Shown: piece by piece, positions 1 to 10,500 of the stretch
Numbering within the stretch: position 1 is the stretch's first letter
How the letters are laid out: each line of letters opens with the position of its first letter
Assembly (NCBI RefSeq): GCF_000213175.1
Contig: NW_009799099.1
Location: 62,001 to 126,000, forward strand
Direction of reading: 5' to 3'
Source: Neurospora tetrasperma FGSC 2508
Lineage: Eukaryota; Ascomycota; Sordariomycetes; Sordariales; Sordariaceae
Length of the DNA stretch: 64,000 nucleotides
Made by a program: the position numbers and the translations under genes
Notes under the pieces: generated by a model
What the model saw: only the letters and a program-made list of their open reading frames with translations
Told to the model about the DNA's origin: nothing
Databases searched by the model: none

Positions 1-1456
1 ACACACATTTTGACATTATCAAACGTTGACAGCCTCGCCACTAGGTCAAGCATATCGCGCGGGTCATCAGCAACGCTTGTGTTGGATGATCCGAACTCGT
101 CAAGGCCATCCAAGAAGATCAACACAGGTCTGGTTGCGATGGCGTGGAGGGAGTCCATCATGGTTCTCTCCAAGTCCTCAAGTGTCCAATCTCCCCAGAG
201 GTCTTTGAGCTTGAGGTCGGGGAAAGTGTCGATAACGTGATCAAGGGCGTGCTCATCATTGGATAGCAATTGGTAAAGTAGGTTGAGAAGGATCCCACGC
301 AAACTTTTTTGAAGCGGCGAGCCGGCGGCCCAGAGGAAATGTGAAAGAATGAGATTTTGGCCGTCAGCTTGCCTTTGGGGATGCCAGAGAGCGGGATTGG
401 TGACGAGAAATTTCATGAGTGTGCTTTTTCCAGATCCAGCCTTGCCTTGGATCCAGTAGATTTTGTCCTTTGGGGATTCCAGCCAGCAAGGAAAACAACT
501 CCACGAGAGGTTGTTCTCGTGGGTTGTGCGATGTGGACAGACAGGTGTCAAGTTCTCTCCATCGGGTACACTCTGGATACTGTTCGGTGCTGACTGTATC
601 ATCCATCTACACGTCCCTGCAAAAGCCGCTTTGACCTGGCCAAGACGTTCACCCATAGTGTCGTATTTGAGGCTCTTGAGAAGTCGTTGTCGCTTTTCCT
701 CCGCGGAAGCTTCCAGGGACGTTTCCTTGATCATTGCCTGCGTCTTTTTGACTTCAGAAGCAATGACTGTGGTTGCGGCATTTTGCACCGTGGATTCGGC
801 CTTGACTACTTCCACAATAGAATCAGGGATCGATTTCATGAGGTCTTGGAGATTAGCCTGTCCTCGAGAGACAGCCTCTACGAAGCACTGGAGGGTACTG
901 TCGAGTTGTTGAAAACCGGTTTCCATTTTCAGTTGAAGCGCGTCATTTTGGTTGCTTGCACATCATGATGATTTGGACAGTCAGCCGGCGCGAACAAACA
1001 ATTAGATCTGTTGTAAGATACATCATGGCCTTACCAGATACGCAGAAGAAGGCCGGACTCGAGGACCTTTTGGTAATCGCGCATTTTCTTCTCCAGCTTG
1101 TCGATATTCCCTTCTTTGAACTTTGCCCGTAAACCCAATCGCAATGAGGGCAGGACTTTGCCTTTGGCAGAGGGACGGGTGAGCTTGTCGACCTGAACCT
1201 TGAGAGCAGAAATGGCGTCGAGGCATTTGTTTGCGATATCGAGCAGCTCCTTGTCATCCCGTGTAACTGGCCTCGCGGATGATATCGAACTTTTGAGACT
1301 CGTGGTGATTTGGGTGGAATGGGCCAGCAGTGTTGTCATGCTGGGATCTGGGGAGCCGGTACGGAAGATGGTGTGGCATACGGATGCCATTTCTATAGCA
1401 AAGCCGATAGTTTGCATGACATTGCACGCGAGCCCGAAGGCCTCGAGGCCGGACAT
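1..1456 (-). CDS. NACHT-domain STAND protein (NLR-like), 3' part beyond window
   Basis: Fungal STAND NTPase of the NLR/HET-related class; such proteins act in non-self recognition and programmed cell death, though no role for this one can be read here. Exon 1 is 1456-1035 and exon 2 is 954 to beyond base 1, with an 80 bp GT-AG intron (955-1034; CTGAC branch) that joins in phase to make Cys141. Residues 1-140 are a helical N-terminal domain (starting MSGLEAFGLACNVMQ) of the kind that precedes NACHT in fungal STAND proteins. A helical linker follows. Then comes a NACHT P-loop, GKAGSGKST, from about residue 311, and a Walker B, VLIFLDGLDEF, near residue 420. About 458 residues are visible and the frame is open at the left edge, so any C-terminal repeats are unseen. 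It is transcribed away from the MFS transporter at 2981. Confidence 0.85.
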
Positions 1457-2980
1457 TTTTTCGATGGCGGCGTGTTCTCAGAGACGAGATGCTACTTAGA
1501 CACCTGAACTTGAACTTGTGAGTAAGTGTTCCACCGTGGGAGGACATGGCGACGGGGCGCTCCACCTACCTATACATATGATAAACCCCGGCTGGCTGTA
1601 TAGTAGGTGGATGTTGGCCAAGCAGGCTCCAGGCAGGCCTCCTGGTCGACCACCATGCTGGGCTGCAGCAGACTGGGCTGCAGTGAAGACATGCCGGGCA
1701 CTTGCGCGCGCCGCTACCCAATGGCCTTGCATCTCGGGTGAAAGCATGTCCTCAGTGGCTCGGGGTTTCCAGGACTGAGCGCGCATGCGCTGTCACGATG
1801 GCGGTCATGGTGTGAGGCTTGAGGTGGAAAATGAAGCATCAATAATGACGGATGTTGATTGATTTGAGGAAGCAAACCGAATGGAGACGGCACAATGGTC
1901 GAGTTCTGTTTGGGGGAAGAAGAGAAGCCTGAGCATATCGAAGTGGAAGGTACAACTGAAGTCTGCCGTAATATACCGTCCGTCCCTACTCCCGCCTTCC
2001 GCTCACCAAGTTCCTATCCCAAGTGGAAGTGAAAGGTCAATACCTACCGTAGAAGTGGTCGGGAAAACAACTGGAACCGAACATGGACAGTCTAATTGGA
2101 AGGTACTTATCTGGCCCGAGTTAGCCAAGAAACTGCTGGAAGAAGGCTGTTGCTAGTATATTGTGATGTGTAGAGAGGTCACAATAATCCGACAGCAGAC
2201 GCTTGGATGTACATATATCGACTGCATCCGCCCGCGTGGTCACTGCTTTGGAATATAACGTGCGTCGAGGTACTAAACACATAGTGTTGGCTGTCTTTCT
2301 CCGTCGCATGTTAGGGCGTACAGCGGTTTTGTATACATGCCCTAACAGGTACTTCCAAAAATAGCACCATATCAATGCTCCTTTCAAAGACCGGGCACCG
2401 ACGACACAGCTGCGTAGGGGAGTGTGTAGGTGCCGACGGAGGTAGGTAGATATCTCTACCATCAGTTTCGTACGAATTTTCCTACTGTTCCGAAGAATAA
2501 ATTTCCCCTACAATTCCCGACATTTCACTTTACCATTTCAATATCCTCTTTTCCGTCATGTTGCAAAGTGTTTAGCATTGGGCCATGTCTATGCGATTAG
2601 GAAAATGACCTCTACCGAAAACAGTTCCTAATTCCTGTTTGTACAGGAAGTAAGCGCCAGGATCCCCAGCCCATTCCCCGCTGACTTGGCAGGCCCAACC
2701 CATAGCGGCGCGGGGACAACAAGTCCCCTGTCATTTCCCATTCCAGCGACCTTCCGTTATTGTCGACTTCCATCGTGAGACACGACGGAATCTCCAACAT
2801 GACGGCAACACCATCATTCCACCATCTCCTCCATTGCACCAACCTACTAGACCTTTCGTTGCTTGAGATACCATGACCCTTCTCTAGTTGAGATTCCTAC
2901 TCAAATTTGGAGTACTTCCGTTCAAGATTGGCCTCAAAGTCTTTACCGCGTTCCTCGTCGTGCAGGCCATCTTCAGAATC
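1457..2980. other. Intergenic, divergent promoter region
   Basis: This 1.5 kb lies between the starts of the NACHT gene (left, minus) and the sugar-type transporter (right, plus) and must carry both promoters. I find no ORF with coding character, no RNA gene and no large repeat. A short GGTAGGTAG element occurs near 2440. Confidence 0.7.
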
Positions 2981-4606
2981 ATGGCCGCCAACCTCCGCGA
3001 CCTAACGCTGTACCTGGTGGTGCTGATAGTCGTCAGCACCCTCGGTCCTCTTCAGTTTGGTTTCCATTTGGTATACGCCCCCCCCTTCCCAAACCCGAAG
3101 TATCTCTACTAACAATCTTTCCAGGCAGAATTAAACGCCCCCGAAGATGTCATCACCTGCCGCAAAACCTCCATCTCCTCGACCATCTCCAGCCTGCTGT
3201 CCTACGTCAAGAACTCCTCGAGCGATGTCGACTGCATTCCCATGACCCGACCCCAGTTTGCTACCGTCTCCGCCATCTTCACCATCGGCGGTCTCTTCGG
3301 CGCATTGATGGCCGGGCCCTTCACCTCCTCTCGAGGCCGTTGGCTCTCCATGCAGCTGACAGCCGCTTTCTATATCGTCGGCTCCCTCATCGAGACCCTC
3401 TCCCACTCCGTCCCCGTGCTTTCGACAGGCCGTTTTCTGACCGGTGTCGGTGCCGGAGCCAGCACGGTCATTGTACCCCTCTACATCAGCGAGATCGCGC
3501 CTCCTGCGCAGAGAGGATTATTTGGTGCTTTTACCCAAATCAGCATCAACCTCGGCATCTTGATCTCGCAAACCATGGGATACTTCTTGAGTCACGATTC
3601 GGCCTGGAGGTGGATCCTAGGATCTGGAGTGGTGGTGGCGGCTGCTCAGGGATTCGGACTGCTGTTGGCGCCAGAGAGCCCAAAGTGGACAGCGAGCGCC
3701 AAGGGCGATGTCGCGCAGGCGAGGAGGACACTTCAGCGCATCCGTGGCAAGAACGCTAATATCGACGAGGAAGTCGAGTCATGGGGCCAGGGAAGTGGGA
3801 GACCTACTAGCGAGGAGGAATCCCTCCTTCACAGTGTCGAGGACCGCATGGAGGGCCTGTTGCGCAGAGACACCTCCTCTCGCTCCAACTCCCCATCCCC
3901 TTCCACATCTTCGCGTCCTCATCCCCACAAGGCCAGCAAACCCCATCTCGGTTTCGTGCAGGCCCTCAAAGATGCCAACACCCGTCCCGCCATTATCGCC
4001 GTGGTAGGCATCATGTTCGCCCAACAACTCTGCGGCATTAACTCCATCATCATGTACTCGGTCTCCCTTTTCCGCGACCTGCTCCCGCCTTCTTTTTCTT
4101 CGGGCCTCCTCACCATTTGCATCTCCATCATCAACCTAGGCACTACTACTGCCTGCTCGCCTCTGCCCGACAAGTTTGGCCGTAAGGCTTGTCTCTTGGC
4201 TTCTACCATTGGCCAGGGCGTGTCGTCTCTCGTCCTTGCTCTCTCCATCATGTTCGGCGTCAAGATCTTGTCCGCCGTAGCAGCCCTGTTCTTTGTGGCT
4301 TTCTTCGCGGTCGGGCTGGGTCCAGTGCCCTTTATCCTGGCAAGCGAGCTGGTGGGTGAGGAGGCGGTGGGCGCTACACAGTCTTGGGCGTTGGGTGCGA
4401 GTTATATTGCCACTTTCCTGGTGGCCTTTGGGTTCCCAGTGGTGAATGAGGCTCTGAACAGAATTTTGGGAGGTGCTGGATGGGTTTACTTTATTTTTGC
4501 AGGGCTGGCGGCGTTTTGGGCTTTGTTTATCGTGAGGATCGTGCCCGAGACAAAGGGGAAGGCGAACGCGGATGAGGTTTGGGGACGTACTAGGCGTGTG
4601 GACTGA
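2981..4606 (+). CDS. MFS sugar-type transporter (VPS73/YBR241C-like)
   Basis: Major facilitator protein of the sugar porter family, 523 residues. Exon 1 is 2981-3070 and exon 2 is 3125-4606; the 54 bp intron has a CTAAC branch and phase 0 joins. The join restores GPLQFGFHL-AELNAPEDVI, a continuous end of helix 1 and first loop. Family marks visible are the loop motif R-G-R-W after helix 2, the signature around GRFLTGVGAGAS (near residue 150), the R-G-L-F-G segment after helix 4, and PETKG just before the C-terminus. A Ser/Pro-rich cytoplasmic loop separates the two six-helix halves. The closest family I recognise is the yeast Vps73/YBR241C group, which is vacuolar; substrate and location here are inference. 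The start at 2981 was chosen because it leads directly into helix 1. Confidence 0.88.
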
Positions 4607-5254
4607 GTGGTGAGTTGATAAGCTGGGCGTTTGTATTGTGCTTTTGCGTGTTGTTTTGGAGGCCAGAGTTTCGTGCATTGCTCAGAGTATACCTAGGGAT
4701 TTCTATAATACAACGGAAGTGAACTTCCCTTGTACAAGCAAGACAATATTACCACCTTCTATCTCAAATTCACAACAAGGCAATAACCAACCGCCAACCT
4801 GGCAAGTGGTAGGCATTAAACTCGGCAACCGTAACCTCGGACCTCCGAACCAGCTTATGCAACTGCAGAAGTGAGCTTCGCTCGTGCGGAAAGGATGACT
4901 TGTCACAAGGATGAAAGCATGGAAACAGGAAACCTGACCCGGGCCCTCCCAACACGTACTTGAACCATCGTATCTCCCTCTCAAATTCTTCTCCCGAGAA
5001 CCAAACTTTTTCTCGTACAACATTTCACTACTCAACACACTTATTCAAACCAAACCAAGCCGCCGCTCGTTGTCGTTCAACCAAACCATTGAAGCCGCCG
5101 CTCGTTGCCGTTCAACCAAACCAAGCCGCCGCTCCAATCGTTGTCGTTCTCAAACCACGCGGTCGTCCTTTGTCGTTGAACCAAGAGGTACCTATGTTTC
5201 TTGCTTGCTATTCTGCTCTCTACTTCCCCGTCTCTCCAACTCCTTTCTGATATA
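4607..5254. other. Intergenic and 5' leader of the small membrane-protein gene
   Basis: This stretch holds the 3' end of the transporter transcript and the leader of the next gene. No further gene is seen. It contains the four-unit tandem repeat listed separately, and a short upstream ATG frame at 5194-5250 (18 codons) that could be a uORF or could lie in a leader intron (possible donor GTACCT near 5188, acceptor AATAG near 5265). Confidence 0.6.
5046..5177 (+). repeat. Imperfect tandem repeat, four units of 29-36 bp
   Basis: Four head-to-tail units (5046-5077, 5078-5112, 5113-5148, 5149-5177) share a CAAACCAAGCCGCCGCTC-like core and end in GTTGTCGTT or close variants. The array lies in the probable leader of the membrane-protein gene that starts at 5255. 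The fourth unit is the most degraded. Confidence 0.85.
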
Positions 5255-5707
5255 ATGGTAATAGTGTCCAAAATGACTACCCCGACAAACTGCACATGTG
5301 CGCTGGCGAACGAGTGTCCACTCGCCAGCGAATGTACGATCTCGGCAACGACAGGATTTGATCTCAAACTGCTCATCATCATTCCAGGCATCATTGTCTG
5401 GTTGGCCCTGAGTATCCTGAGATTTTGGGTTCGATCCGAAACGATATGGACAACCATGCACGGAGAACAATCAATCACAGCATTCCCGAACGTCAACGGC
5501 AAAAGTCGGCGATATCAGCTCACAACATTCTGCTTGGTATTCTTGACATTCCTAATTATTTGGCCGCTTGACATGGGATACTACATCATTACTTGGAAAC
5601 CCGTTTCTGCATCACCCGACAAACCACTGCTGCTATCGAACACCCGCACAGCACCAGCAGAACAAGAACCACCACCACCCTACCATAGTACTATTAGTGT
5701 TGCATAA
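5255..5707 (+). CDS. Small two-helix membrane protein with PPPPY motif (hypothetical)
   Basis: A 150-residue protein I do not recognise. The N-terminus is Cys-rich, with four Cys in CTCALANECPLASEC. It is followed by two hydrophobic segments (LLIIIPGIIVWLALSILRFW and LTTFCLVFLTFLIIWPLDM) separated by about 35 polar residues. The tail ends in EPPPPYHSTISVA; P-P-x-Y is the known ligand of WW domains such as those of Rsp5/NEDD4 ubiquitin ligases. There is no intron within the frame. Two starts compete: 5255, and 5273 in the better context CCAAAATGACT, giving 144 residues. It could be a membrane cargo or ubiquitin-ligase adaptor; that is inference only. Confidence 0.6.
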   Translation: MVIVSKMTTPTNCTCALANECPLASECTISATTGFDLKLLIIIPGIIVWLALSILRFWVRSETIWTTMHGEQSITAFPNVNGKSRRYQLTTFCLVFLTFLIIWPLDMGYYIITWKPVSASPDKPLLLSNTRTAPAEQEPPPPYHSTISVA

Positions 5708-6145
5708 GGGGGGAGTTGGAGGGTGGTGGTTGTGTCTTATGTGAGGTTGACTTCTAGCGTTGCTTATTTCAACTTTGGGCGTAATTTGGTACACCAGGCA
5801 CTCCTGCTGTACAATAAACATAGTGCACTAGACAAAATGTATTTCGAATAGTCCTAAAGGTTACTTTGATAAATTAAAAGGTGTTAGTTGGATTTGATTT
5901 GGCATTTTGAATATTAGAGATGGCGTGGCGTGCCCAAGGTAAGATTATACATTAGTTAGCCATGAAAACGCATAGGAAAGTTGACACGAGGTCTCGAACT
6001 AACAAACAAACCAGTACTGGACTGTACGATGTGACTTCTGCCCCGAGAGCTTGGAAAAAGGCAGGGAGCACTGCGACGACCTTGCGTACAAATCACTCGA
6101 AAAGAAATTTCCAGCTTCAAAGCTTATTCCACTCCCTTTCCGTCC
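5708..6145. other. Convergent intergenic spacer
   Basis: The spacer lies between the 3' ends of the membrane-protein gene and the racemase-like gene. It is somewhat AT-rich around 5800-5900, as expected for 3' ends. No gene is seen. Confidence 0.7.
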
Positions 6146-7000
6146 CTACTGGGTAAACATTATCCTATTTTTCACCATCTCAGCCACCAGCCCAACTCCC
6201 GCTCTGACTCCATCAACAACCATGACCTTCTTCCCCCTTTCCTCGCCGTACTCCTTAATCGCAGTCCGGCGAATAATTTGCTCCAGTCCAGCCATGCCCG
6301 CACACCCCATTACCACACACTCCACATCCCCAGCCTGCAACAACTTCCTGGTCGCCTCCGCCAGTTTCGCATCAATTACCTCCTTAGGAATATCCCCATG
6401 GAAATCTCCCGCATCCAACCCCGTCGTCTGCACCCCAGCAAACTTTGTATTGTTTCCCCCTTCCTCCTCTTGACCCAGGAATTTCTTGATACCTACCGTC
6501 AGGTGCTCCTCCCAGTACTTTCCCGTCGTGACAATGCCCCATTTCTTCGTCGGGCCCGTGAGCAGCGACAGAGAAGTGAGGACGGAGGCTTCAAAGATGC
6601 CCGTGACGGAGAGGGAGAAGCCGTTGGATGCAGCGAGTTCCGAGAGGCCGGGGACGAGACGGTGCACGGAGTAGCAGCATACTAGGACGGCGTCGTGGTC
6701 TTTGAGGAGTTGGAGGTTGCTGCTGAGGTCTTGGAGGACGACGGAGGCGGAGGTATCCAGGTCGGTGCCGTTGTTGATGCTGGCTGGACAAGAGGTGGAG
6801 GCTGTGTAGTAGGTGATTTCGATGTTCTGGAGGGGGGTGTTAGTCCACGTTTTTGGTTACTAAAGGTGGAGGGGGAAGGGAAGACAGACGTCGGGGAGGT
6901 GTAAGCTGGAAATAGACTTTGCCATGCCATCGGTCATGGACTTGGACGAGTTGGGGTTGAGGATCAGGATCCTGATTGGTTCTTGGTGGGCGGTAGTCAT
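6146..7000 (-). CDS. Asp/Glu/hydantoin racemase family protein (DCG1-like)
   Basis: A 263-residue cytosolic enzyme of the Asp/Glu/hydantoin racemase superfamily, closest in layout to yeast Dcg1 (allantoin-linked) and bacterial hydantoin racemases. Exon 1 is 7000-6890 and exon 2 is 6826-6146; the 63 bp intron has donor GTCTGT, a CTAAC branch and phase 0. The N-terminal motif ILILNPNSSKSMT is the family's strand-turn. The two catalytic cysteines expected for cofactor-independent racemization are present: Cys88 in VCCYSVH (Cys87 adjacent) and Cys212 in MGCAGM. GIFEAS and the conserved GLDAGDF segment also fit. The substrate cannot be told from sequence. It diverges from ARP2, with which it shares a 1.1 kb upstream region. 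Confidence 0.87.
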
Positions 7001-8082
7001 GTTGACGAGGGGGGTGAGTAAGTGAGGTGAATTGATAAGTGGTCTGAGGTGGAAATGGTCAGATCTGAGTCCATGGCAGGCCTGGTAGCACGGAGATCAA
7101 ATATTGGATGAAAGTTTCAAGACGGAACAACCTGAATGGCAACAACCTACTAGTATTGTATTGAGTTGGTAAAATACCGATTTTATGGACGGCCTGAGTG
7201 AGCAAAAATAAGAAAAGGCGCCGCCAAATAAATGGGACACACCTTCCAAACGCGACAAATGTTTTGATGACAACGAATGAAGAATAAAACGAAGGCAGAA
7301 ACCAATATCAAACCCCACTCTCGAATGAATGATCCATTCCGTCTGATCTCTCACGATGTCCAACAAGGTGCATGTACAAGTACAAGTGCGAGTCCCATGC
7401 GGGGTATCACGTGGGTACCCTAATGCCTGCCACTCCCTTGGGGTCCAGAATCCTGCCAAGACCCGCTTGTCATCGGCGCTCGTCCTGGTCAAAATCATCG
7501 AGACCTTTGACATTATACCTTGGCTCCTTGGGTATACTGCCTCGAGACTGCTAACTACGCATCCAAGCGTCTTGGTAGCACCTCTGATCTCAAGTTCTAG
7601 GCAATTCCGGAATGAAAATATGTAAAAGGGACTCTAGTTGAGGTCTTTTCGAATTGTGATAATCCCTATCACAGTCTTGCAACGGCCTTTTCTATGATCT
7701 TGACGAGCGGTAGTGGACTGGTTTACCTAGGTACCTAGCCTGTTGATTCGTCTCATTTATTTTGGCTCAGACGAGCGGCGCCCTGTTTGAAGGAAAGCTT
7801 GGCAGTTAGCGAATGACCCCACACATCGATACTACCCCCCAGCTAGGCTACCGCGCTGGACTCCAGCTAATTGCGGTGCCATAGTCCACTCACTCCGCTA
7901 CCGTAACCCGGACAGGGCACCGACACCACTGCACCGACCGACCGACGGGACCACCGACACTTGGTTGTTGATTCACCCGCGGGAGCTTTCCATTCTAGCT
8001 CCGATATACACTCGATATTCGAAACCCCGACGAAGCTATTCGCAACTCCATTGAAAGTTACCAAAACAAACAGCTGCCCAGC
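7001..8082. other. Intergenic, divergent promoter of racemase and ARP2
   Basis: This is the shared upstream region of two divergent genes. A GACC-type short repeat is visible near 7931-7950 and a CCTAGGTACCTAG palindromic element near 7727. I see no coding frame or RNA gene. Confidence 0.7.
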
Positions 8083-9556
8083 ATGGCCAACACCGACGCT
8101 CCCATTGGTACGTCAGCTCTTCTCCGCCAACAACCCCTTATCCATCTGGTGTCTCGAGCTCAAGCTACCTTGACGACCACCAACACCACCATCCACCCAC
8201 CCATCTGCCTGACCGCGTCATCACCGTCGCCATGGTAGCTGTCGCCGTCGGGCTCCGTCCTCAATCACTTCCCATTCACAGCAACACATTAAACACAGCG
8301 CCCAGCTAACACCTCTCTCCCACGTCCACAGTCCTCGATGGCGGTACCGGCTTCCTCAAAGTCGGCTACGCCGCCCAGAACTTCCCCGAATTCCAATACC
8401 CCTCGATAGTCGGCCGCCCCATTCTCCGCGCCGAAGAAGCCAAATCGCTTTCCGACTCGTCCGACATTGTGATCAAAGACATCATGTGCGGTGACGAGGC
8501 CGCGGCCGCCCGCACCATGCTCCAAATCAGCTACCCGATGGAGAACGGCATCGTCAAGAAGTGGGACGACATGCAGCACCTATGGGACTACACTTTTCAC
8601 GAAAAGATGAAGGTCGATACGCGGGGAAGAAAGATCTTGTTGACGGAGCCGCCTTTGAACCCGTTGAAGAACAGGGAGCAGATGACCGAAGTCATGTTTG
8701 AGCGCTACGACTTTGGAGGTGTCTATGTCGCTATTCAGGCGGTGCTGGCATTGTATGCTCAGGGTATGTCACCGCTCCTTTACACGGCGGCTTGAGGAAA
8801 CAAGTAGCTGACAGACAACGCGCAGGTCTCTCCTCTGGTGTCGTAGTCGACTCTGGCGACGGTGTCACGCATATCGTTCCCGTCTACGAATCCGTGGTTC
8901 TCAACCACCTTACCCGCCGCCTCGATGTGGCCGGCCGCGACGTCACCCGCAACCTGATCGCCCTCCTTCTCCGCCGCGGTTACGCCCTGAACCGTACTGC
9001 CGACTTTGAGACCGTCCGCCAGATCAAGGAAAAGCTCTGCTACGTCTCGTACGACCTCGAGCTCGACAAGCGCCTGTCCGAAGATACCACCGTCCTCGTC
9101 GAGAGCTACACCCTTCCCGACGGCCGCGTCATCCGTGTCGGCTCCGAGCGGTTCGAGGCCCCCGAGTGCTTGTTCCAGCCGCACTTGGTGGATTGCGACC
9201 AGCCGGGTATCGCCGAATTCCTCTTCAACACTATCCAAGCCGCCGATGTCGACGTGCGCTCCTCGCTATTCAAGGCGATCGTCCTGTCGGGTGGTTCCAG
9301 CATGTACCCCGGCCTCCCAAGCAGACTGGAGAAGGAGCTGAAGCAGCTGTGGTTGACGCGCGTGCTGGGAGGCAACCCGGAGAGGCTGAGCAAGTTCAAG
9401 GTCAGGATCGAGGACCCGCCGAGAAGAAGGCATATGGTCTTCTTGGGTGGTGCGGTGCTGGCGAATATCATGGCGGATAAGGAGAGCATGTGGATCACGA
9501 AGCAGGAGTGGGAAGAGCAGGGCGCGAGGGTGCTGGAGAAGTTGGGTCCTAGGTAA
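8083..9556 (+). CDS. arp2: Actin-related protein 2 (Arp2/3 complex)
   Basis: Arp2, the actin-fold subunit of the Arp2/3 complex that nucleates branched actin for endocytosis and tip growth. There are three exons: 8083-8107, 8332-8763 and 8826-9556. The introns are 224 bp (after only 25 coding bases) and 62 bp, both phase 1 with GT-AG ends. The 395-residue product matches the family length (yeast 391). Visible actin-fold motifs are the first phosphate loop [14 protein letters not shown], the second phosphate loop [14 protein letters not shown], the adenosine-binding [12 protein letters not shown] and the C-terminal hydrophobic WITKQEWEE. The Arp2-type SIVGRP replaces the actin equivalent. Start 8083 gives [13 protein letters not shown], typical of the family. 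No defects are seen. Confidence 0.97.
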
Positions 9557-10500
9557 GGGACAACTGAGGGTGAAAGCTGTTTAGACTACAATAGCAGGCG
9601 ATATAATGTTTTCCGTTGGTAGGTAAATAAAGGATAATGCGAGAGTTTGTTAGAGCTGGATTGGGCTGGTGTGATTTTGTTGGTTCCCACATGGGAAATC
9701 GAACAATGGCCTTGTGTCAAGAGTCATGGTCTTTTGGGATGCCATGAAAGAAGTCCCCAATACCACAACGGCGCCAACATCAAGCAAGATGCGGACAGCG
9801 GAACGGGACGGTCCCGGACAAACATCGGGAAGACGGAAAGGTGAAGTGGCCCACCCCACCTTCTGGACATCGATACGGTGCGCTAAGGCCGGCAGCGATA
9901 CAGTGGCTTATCAGAGCTGACACACTAACAGAAGCAAACATCATCAGATCTCTGCTAGCCTGACATGTCGCTCGTGACGAAAAGGGCAATTGATGTTATT
10001 GTTTTCCTTCGTGTGTCACTTTGATGTTGCCTTTGCGACAACAATATCAATCCAACTCGTCGTCAAAACCCCCAGACTTGTCGTGTTCCCAGACCCTCAC
10101 CGGCCATCTTTACTCGAATTCTCCAAACTCTCAAACCCGGCTTCCATCGCCCAGCTACCGGCCACGCTAACACACCGTCTCCGCTCATCCATTCCCGAGT
10201 CTCTCAGTGGTTTTCCCCCCGGGCCCGTGCAGATCGGGTACGGCTCAGATGACATGCCTCCGAAACCGAAATGTGAGTCGATGAACTTGATCCAATTTCT
10301 CCAAACAAAGCATCATCCTGCCCTCCCAGCATGATCCCTTTAGTGTGTTTCTTGTCCCCGGATATATAATCAATTTCCATAAACATCCCGAGAGCATCTT
10401 CAAACACAAAACAGACGGGCGGTGACTGCCCAGCCTCTCACTACCAACTCACTACCTTACATGCACCAACCTCACACTTATAAACATACAATCACCCCCC
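9557..10500. other. Intergenic, ssn3 promoter and leader
   Basis: The region contains the ARP2 3' end and the presumed ssn3 promoter. No supported gene is present. A short ATG frame near 10254-10334 lies upstream of the kinase start and may be part of the leader. Confidence 0.65.
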
